NCBI RefSeq assembly: GCF_027595985.1
Contig: NC_073303.1
Coordinates: 333,051,179-333,115,178, forward strand
Direction: 5' to 3'
DNA from: Sorex araneus
Lineage: Eukaryota > Chordata > Mammalia > Eulipotyphla > Soricidae
DNA length: 64,000 nt
The notes under the pieces were generated by a model, which saw only the letters and a program-made list of their open reading frames with translations, ran no database searches and had not been told where the DNA came from. Position numbers and translations under genes: made by a program. Position 1 is the first letter of the stretch; every line of letters begins with the position of its first letter. Positions 46,201 to 52,200 of the stretch are shown here, piece after piece.

Positions 46201-49200
46201 CATCCTGTGTGGTCCCCTGAGCATGCTAGGAGTGATTCCTGATGTAGAGCCAGGAGTAACCCCTGAGCATCACCAGGTGTGCCCTCCCTCCGAAGAAACG
46301 AACAAATTGGGGTTGACCTTCTTGGACCTTTACTCTAGAGAGAACTAAGCTTATATCTTGTTAAAGTCCATTTTAGTTTTGTCACTCAGAGTCAATCCTG
46401 GCCCTTTCTAATAGACCATATGCTCTTTGGGAATATAGGTTCTGATACTTACTTTACAGTACTGAAATAATTAATGACTGACCTAGATTTTAATGAACTT
46501 ATTATTACATAATTCTGGAGAGGTCACTCTTTAGTATGAGTTGGGAGTGAAATAAAATAGTAGATGTAGTCTCTCAATAAAAATGGTAGGGCCAGAGAGA
46601 TAATACAGTGAGTAACACACTTGCCTTGTATGGAGCCAACCCCAATTCCATCTTGGTACCACGTAGCTCCCTGAGCATCACACTGTATAGAGCCCCAGTG
46701 GCCCAGGTAATCCCCAGTACTGAAGGGCCCAAGCAGCAATGGATTGGTTGGTTGATAATCGCTGGCAGGGGCCCCAGAGCCCCATAAGCACTACTTGAGA
46801 GGTTCCTCCCCTCAAAATTAACTGTCATGTAACCAAGGATATGGCTCAGTAATAGAGTGTTTGCCTTGTATGTGTGAGACTCTAGGTCAATCCCTGGTAC
46901 CACAAAAATAATAAATTTTCCAGGGCCAGAAGGATAGGTCCAATGGCAGAGACATATATAAGGCCCTGAGTTTGGTCCCCAGCACTGCATGCCCCTTACA
47001 ACCCACAGTACTACTGTACACGGCCCTGGTAGCCCTCGGCTTGCCAATGTGATCCCATTGGTGGAGCTCTGCTGGGAGTGGCCTCAGAGCCCCCCAACTG
47101 CCAGCACTGCTGGTTGTGCCTCTATTAAAAAATTATTTGTTCAAGGAAGTGGCATTTCCAACAGATCTGGCTCTAAAGGTCATGTGCACTCCTCTGTGTT
47201 CTACAATCTTCCCAAAACTGTTAGCTACTACACCACAAATTACAGTATCAATGACTTGTATCTTTTTAGTCATCAACCCAGGCTTGTACCAAAGCACTAG
47301 ATTTTTTTTTTTAGAAAAAAAAAACCTCAGTGGGCTTTGAAACTACTTTGCTATCTGTGGTATATTGGAAAAATATTTTGTAGCTCTTTCTATGAAGAGG
47401 TGGAATCTATTTCTGTATAGTTCACTCTGCCTACGAGTGACTAGCTTTGACTAGAATTCCACAGAAACAACACCAGTCTCCACTTCTCCCTTAAGAGGCC
47501 TTGAAGCTTTTGTCCTTTGGATTTTGGGTCACACCTGGTGATGCTCAGGGCTTAGTCCTGGTTCTGTGCTCAGATTTCACTCCTGGCAGGCTCAGGGGAC
47601 AATACAAGGTGCCTGGAATTGAACCCCCGTCAGCCGCATGCAAGGCAAATATCACTGCCCTGATGCCTTATCACCACTGCAGTATCCCTCCAGCCCTGGC
47701 CTTGAAGCTTTTGCTTCCGGAATCCTGAAACCGTTTACCACCAAATGAAGAAGTCTAGGAGAGCCTGGTGATGGGTGAGAGACTCCATGGAAATGAGTTA
47801 TTTCTCCTATAGGCCCCCAGGCACAGAGCTATCCTTGCCACTGACCACAAAGGCACCGATCCCAGCCAGAACCCTAGCTGAGCTGAGTGCAAACTGCTGA
47901 CCAACAGATCTATGAGCAGAACAGTTGTTTTCGGCCACTATGTTTTAGGATAGTTTGTTATAGAGCAAAACCTAACTGACCTCTCCAACATGGATTCTGA
48001 GATTTCTTACAGTTGAAACAAAGAGAAACAGACGGGAAGGCAACTAAAAACTGTATTGATCTTTGCTTATTCACACAGTTACCTTCCGTCTGATTCAGTG
48101 TTTGTGTTCCCTAAAACCAAACAAGGTGAGTCGTCCAGTGGCTAACAGTGACCTGCTTTAGTTTCTTATGACTCTATCTCCACATAGTCCTTCACATATA
48201 GCCTTCCTCTTATCATACTGTTGCAATAAAAGTTTTGGTCAAGACCTAGAGAATCTAGAGCCTAGATTCAAAAGCTACTTCCAAAGCTAGTAGCTTTGGA
48301 ACACAGTACAAAAACAGCTTTGGAAATAAAATTGGGCAACTTTAACAGTATGAAGAAAGTCATGTCTTCTGGCAACAATAAGATTCAGACTCTGAATTTC
48401 AACAGTACTTCTGAAAACACTTCCTAAGTCTTGAGAAGCAGTTCCCAAGTATAGAATTAGAAAAGCAAATAAAGAATCTGCAATTTAAGAATATATGAAA
48501 GGTTTTAGGATACAAACTTTCTGATCCTAAGTTACAAAAAAATTGAAAGCAAGCCTCACTATTCCATAGTTAAACACAACTAAGTGGTATTTAACTATAT
48601 AATAACGATGAATTCTATTCTGTATAGTACAAATTTATTGGTACCATAATTCTGGAACAATATATCATAGCTTCTGAGAGACTGAAGTAGGCCTTACCTA
48701 AAAAAGATCAAAGTTAATTTGTTAAAATTGCCTCATTAACACTGGTGAAGGGATGGGTATTCGAGCATTGTATAACTGAGATTTAAACCTGAAAACTTTG
48801 TAACTTTCCACATGGTGACTCAATAAAAAATTTAAAATAAAATAAAAATAAAAATAAATAAATAAAGAAAATTGCCTCATTAAAAAGCATTTTCCTCTTT
48901 TTTTTTTTTTGCCATACCTGGCCCTGCACTCAAAACTTACTCCTGCTGGTGCGTGGAGGACAATATGGGATGCCCCAGATCGAACCCAGGTCTGCCGCAT
49001 ATAGGGCAAATGCCCTGCCTGCCGTACTATCTCTCCCGCCCTGCAATTCCCTCCATACATAAAGTTTTGTTTTGCTTTTTAAAATTATTTTGGCTTTGGG
49101 GTCACACTGAAAGTTTCTCAGTGTTTACCTGGGGGACCATTATAGGGTTCTAGGGACCAAATCTAGGTCAGTCACATGGATGGCAAGCACCCTACTTACT

Positions 49201-52200
49201 GCACTATTTCTTTGGCCCCATAAAGTTTTAGTTAATGTAAACTCAATATCAATTTTTCCTCCAAACAAGTTTTTCAAATTCAACAGAAAATACAATGCCA
49301 TTTTAAATGCAAATCAGAGTGTTCCATTATAGGAATTATCGTCAGCTATGAAAGTCCAACGCACAAAAAAAGCAGCATCTTTCACAATGTTTCTAGCTTA
49401 AGTTTCTAGAATTAAGTCTGAAACAAAGTTGCTAAATCATTTGGGAAAATTAAATTGTACCAGGTGACAGAGTTGAATAATGATTACTTTAAAAAGCTAT
49501 TATATCATCTCTTGCCTTTTGCACCTGCAAATCCAGGTGAATAGAATAGGCATAGATCACCTTTGGGAAAATATGGATGACCTACAGCTGATTCTGAGCA
49601 GTTTTACTGTTGGGATCTAAGCCAATGAAGCAAAATAGATCCAGTCCCTGAATGTCAAGTGTAACATTAAAGTCACTATGTACTCTCTTGCCAGCAGTAA
49701 TTTCTATTCTCCATAGCACCCTCTCCACTAGGGTTCACTGCTTCTCAGACTGGATTCTTTGGTCAGTTTTTAGATAATATTAATTTTTTTTTTTTTTGCT
49801 TGTTGGGTCACACCCAGCGATGCTCAGGGGTTACTCCTGGCTTTGCACTCAGGAATTACTCCTGGCGGTGCTTGGGGGACCATATGGGATGCCGGGGATC
49901 GAACCCGGGTCGGCCGCGTGCAAGGCAAACGCCCTACCCGCTGTGCTATCGCTCCGGCCCCAGATAATATTAATTTAATTAATTTCTTCTATTGAAATTT
50001 GCTGAGCACTTACTATACTGTTATTTCCTGTATGATGATTCAATTATGCATCTTCCTGGGAAATTAAAGGAGGAAGCAGAGAAAAACAGTAATTTAAGGG
50101 ATTGCTTAATCCAAGAGGGAAGTGACAAGTATTTTTGAAACAAACACAAACATATTTGTGCTTCATTTATAATAAATTAAGTGGGAAAAACAAAAGACAA
50201 AATATTTTACTAGTACCTGTATCCCAATTCTTCACTAAGATGGATCATGTGAAGGATATACGACTCCTTGCTTGTTCCAGTGAGGCCAGGCAATAATAAG
50301 ATAGTAGGCCTGGTACTGACATCCATATAACTCTTACTGCTGGCATTATCAAACCAGTCTAGTGAAATCTGTCCTCCATCTGCAGTTTTAATAAGTTCAC
50401 TGAAAGAAATAATTCAAGACATTACTCATTTCACATCATTCCTTATAACAGTGTCTTTAATTTTATAAATATATGACATTATTTGATTATCTAAAATAAC
50501 TTTTCTGTGTTTCCTAATATATGCACTTATCATTTTCATTATAAAAATGTTATGGAGACTAGTACCATAAGGTATTTTCAGCAACTCCGTGAAAGACAGT
50601 CTCTAATAATTGAATTGCAAAGTACTTCAAATATTTATCTTAATCATCTCTTTATTACTCCTAAGTCTCCAGCATTTAACCCCTATTTGATTGAGGTCAC
50701 CCAAATAATTCCACAGAGAATTGTGAATAAGTGGAAAGCTGCTCTATCACTGCTCTAGCTCTGTTTCAATAATTCAGTTTCCCCATAGACTATGCTATAA
50801 AATTTGCTCCCCAAATGTTTTAAAGTACTTTCCACAAATTATCTTATGAACTCAAAGAATTTTCTCAAACAAGCCGTGCAAGTTTCAGACAACAAAAGGA
50901 ATTCCAGAAGGACTAGATGACTCAGGGAAATTAATAACAGGCACCATTTAAATCTTCAGGTTACTGATAAATTCTGAGCCATACTTTGAACATCTCAAGG
51001 GCAGTTAAAAACACACCAGCTAATCAATATGAAATCCTCTTATGGAGGGGCATCACACAAAATCTAAATTAACTGGCATCCTTTCTACCACCCCTCCTTA
51101 AGTGAACTGGGCACATCATTAAAGGACAGAGGTATGGCGAACTGGAGAATGGGAAAACAGTAGCCCCCAAACATTCCGTTCACTCATTTACAGCAGGGCA
51201 AGAATGGTGAAGTGAGGGAACGGTGGAAAGCATACTTAAATACTTCCCTGCAACTGGGTGTGGGGTCAGGGGACACCTTCCACTTTAGTTCCCCATGTCT
51301 TTATTCTAGATACCTGCTAAATTAGAAATTCGAGGAACCAAATAGCAGGGGCATGTAAAAATCTGTATTCTGAAGATACGCCCGCAGATAGAAATTCACT
51401 TACTTCCTGTACTGCACCGGGGGCTTGGAAGTGATAAAAGGTCTCAGCAGGGTCTGTCCTCGACTCTCCCAGCACCAGACCGTCGGGTAGTAAGTTTCTG
51501 TTACCACTGGGCAGTGGTGCTGAAGGAAGCGGCTGAAGCTCTCACCCCCGGTCACCAGTTGGGGTTTCTGTAGCGGAGTGAGGGGTGGGGAAGGCACTTT
51601 CAGTGAAGGATCCAGACTAGTGCAAAGTGTCTGCGGACAGTACGCCACACGGGAGCGCGGACTCGGTCCCCTGCGCGCCACCTCCCCACCCCCGGAGATG
51701 ACATCTCCTGGAACCCTGACGCGAGCAATTCAGGGGCACAACGGGCTTTAGAAGGCGGCTTATTACAAGCCTCGAGGGAGAGGAAAAGGAGAGTTGTGAT
51801 GATGGAGTCCTTGGCAGAAGTGCTACCCGCACCGTCGAGCAAAGAGCGCGGCCACGCTGGCCAACCGGAGGTGACAGTTTGGCACCGCGGGCACAGAGGT
51901 CGCCGGGTCCGCGCCGCCGGCCTGAGCCCCGGCTGGACAGCAGGGGCGGGCCGCCTCTCCGGGCGCGCTCAAAGGGCGTCCATCGGATGCGGGGGAAAGG
52001 GCCAAGCCCCGGGTGCGGCCAGCCCGCCCGGCGTCGCCGTGGTCACCCGCCTCTGCCTCGGGCTCGGCGCGCTGCAGTCGCTCCCGGCAAAGCCCCCGCG
52101 CCACCCCCCGCGCCGCGCTCACCTTGGCGATGCTGCTCAGGTAGTAGCAGGCGTACGCCACGCTGAAGCCCAGGATCAGGGACAGCCCCACGCCCGAGCC

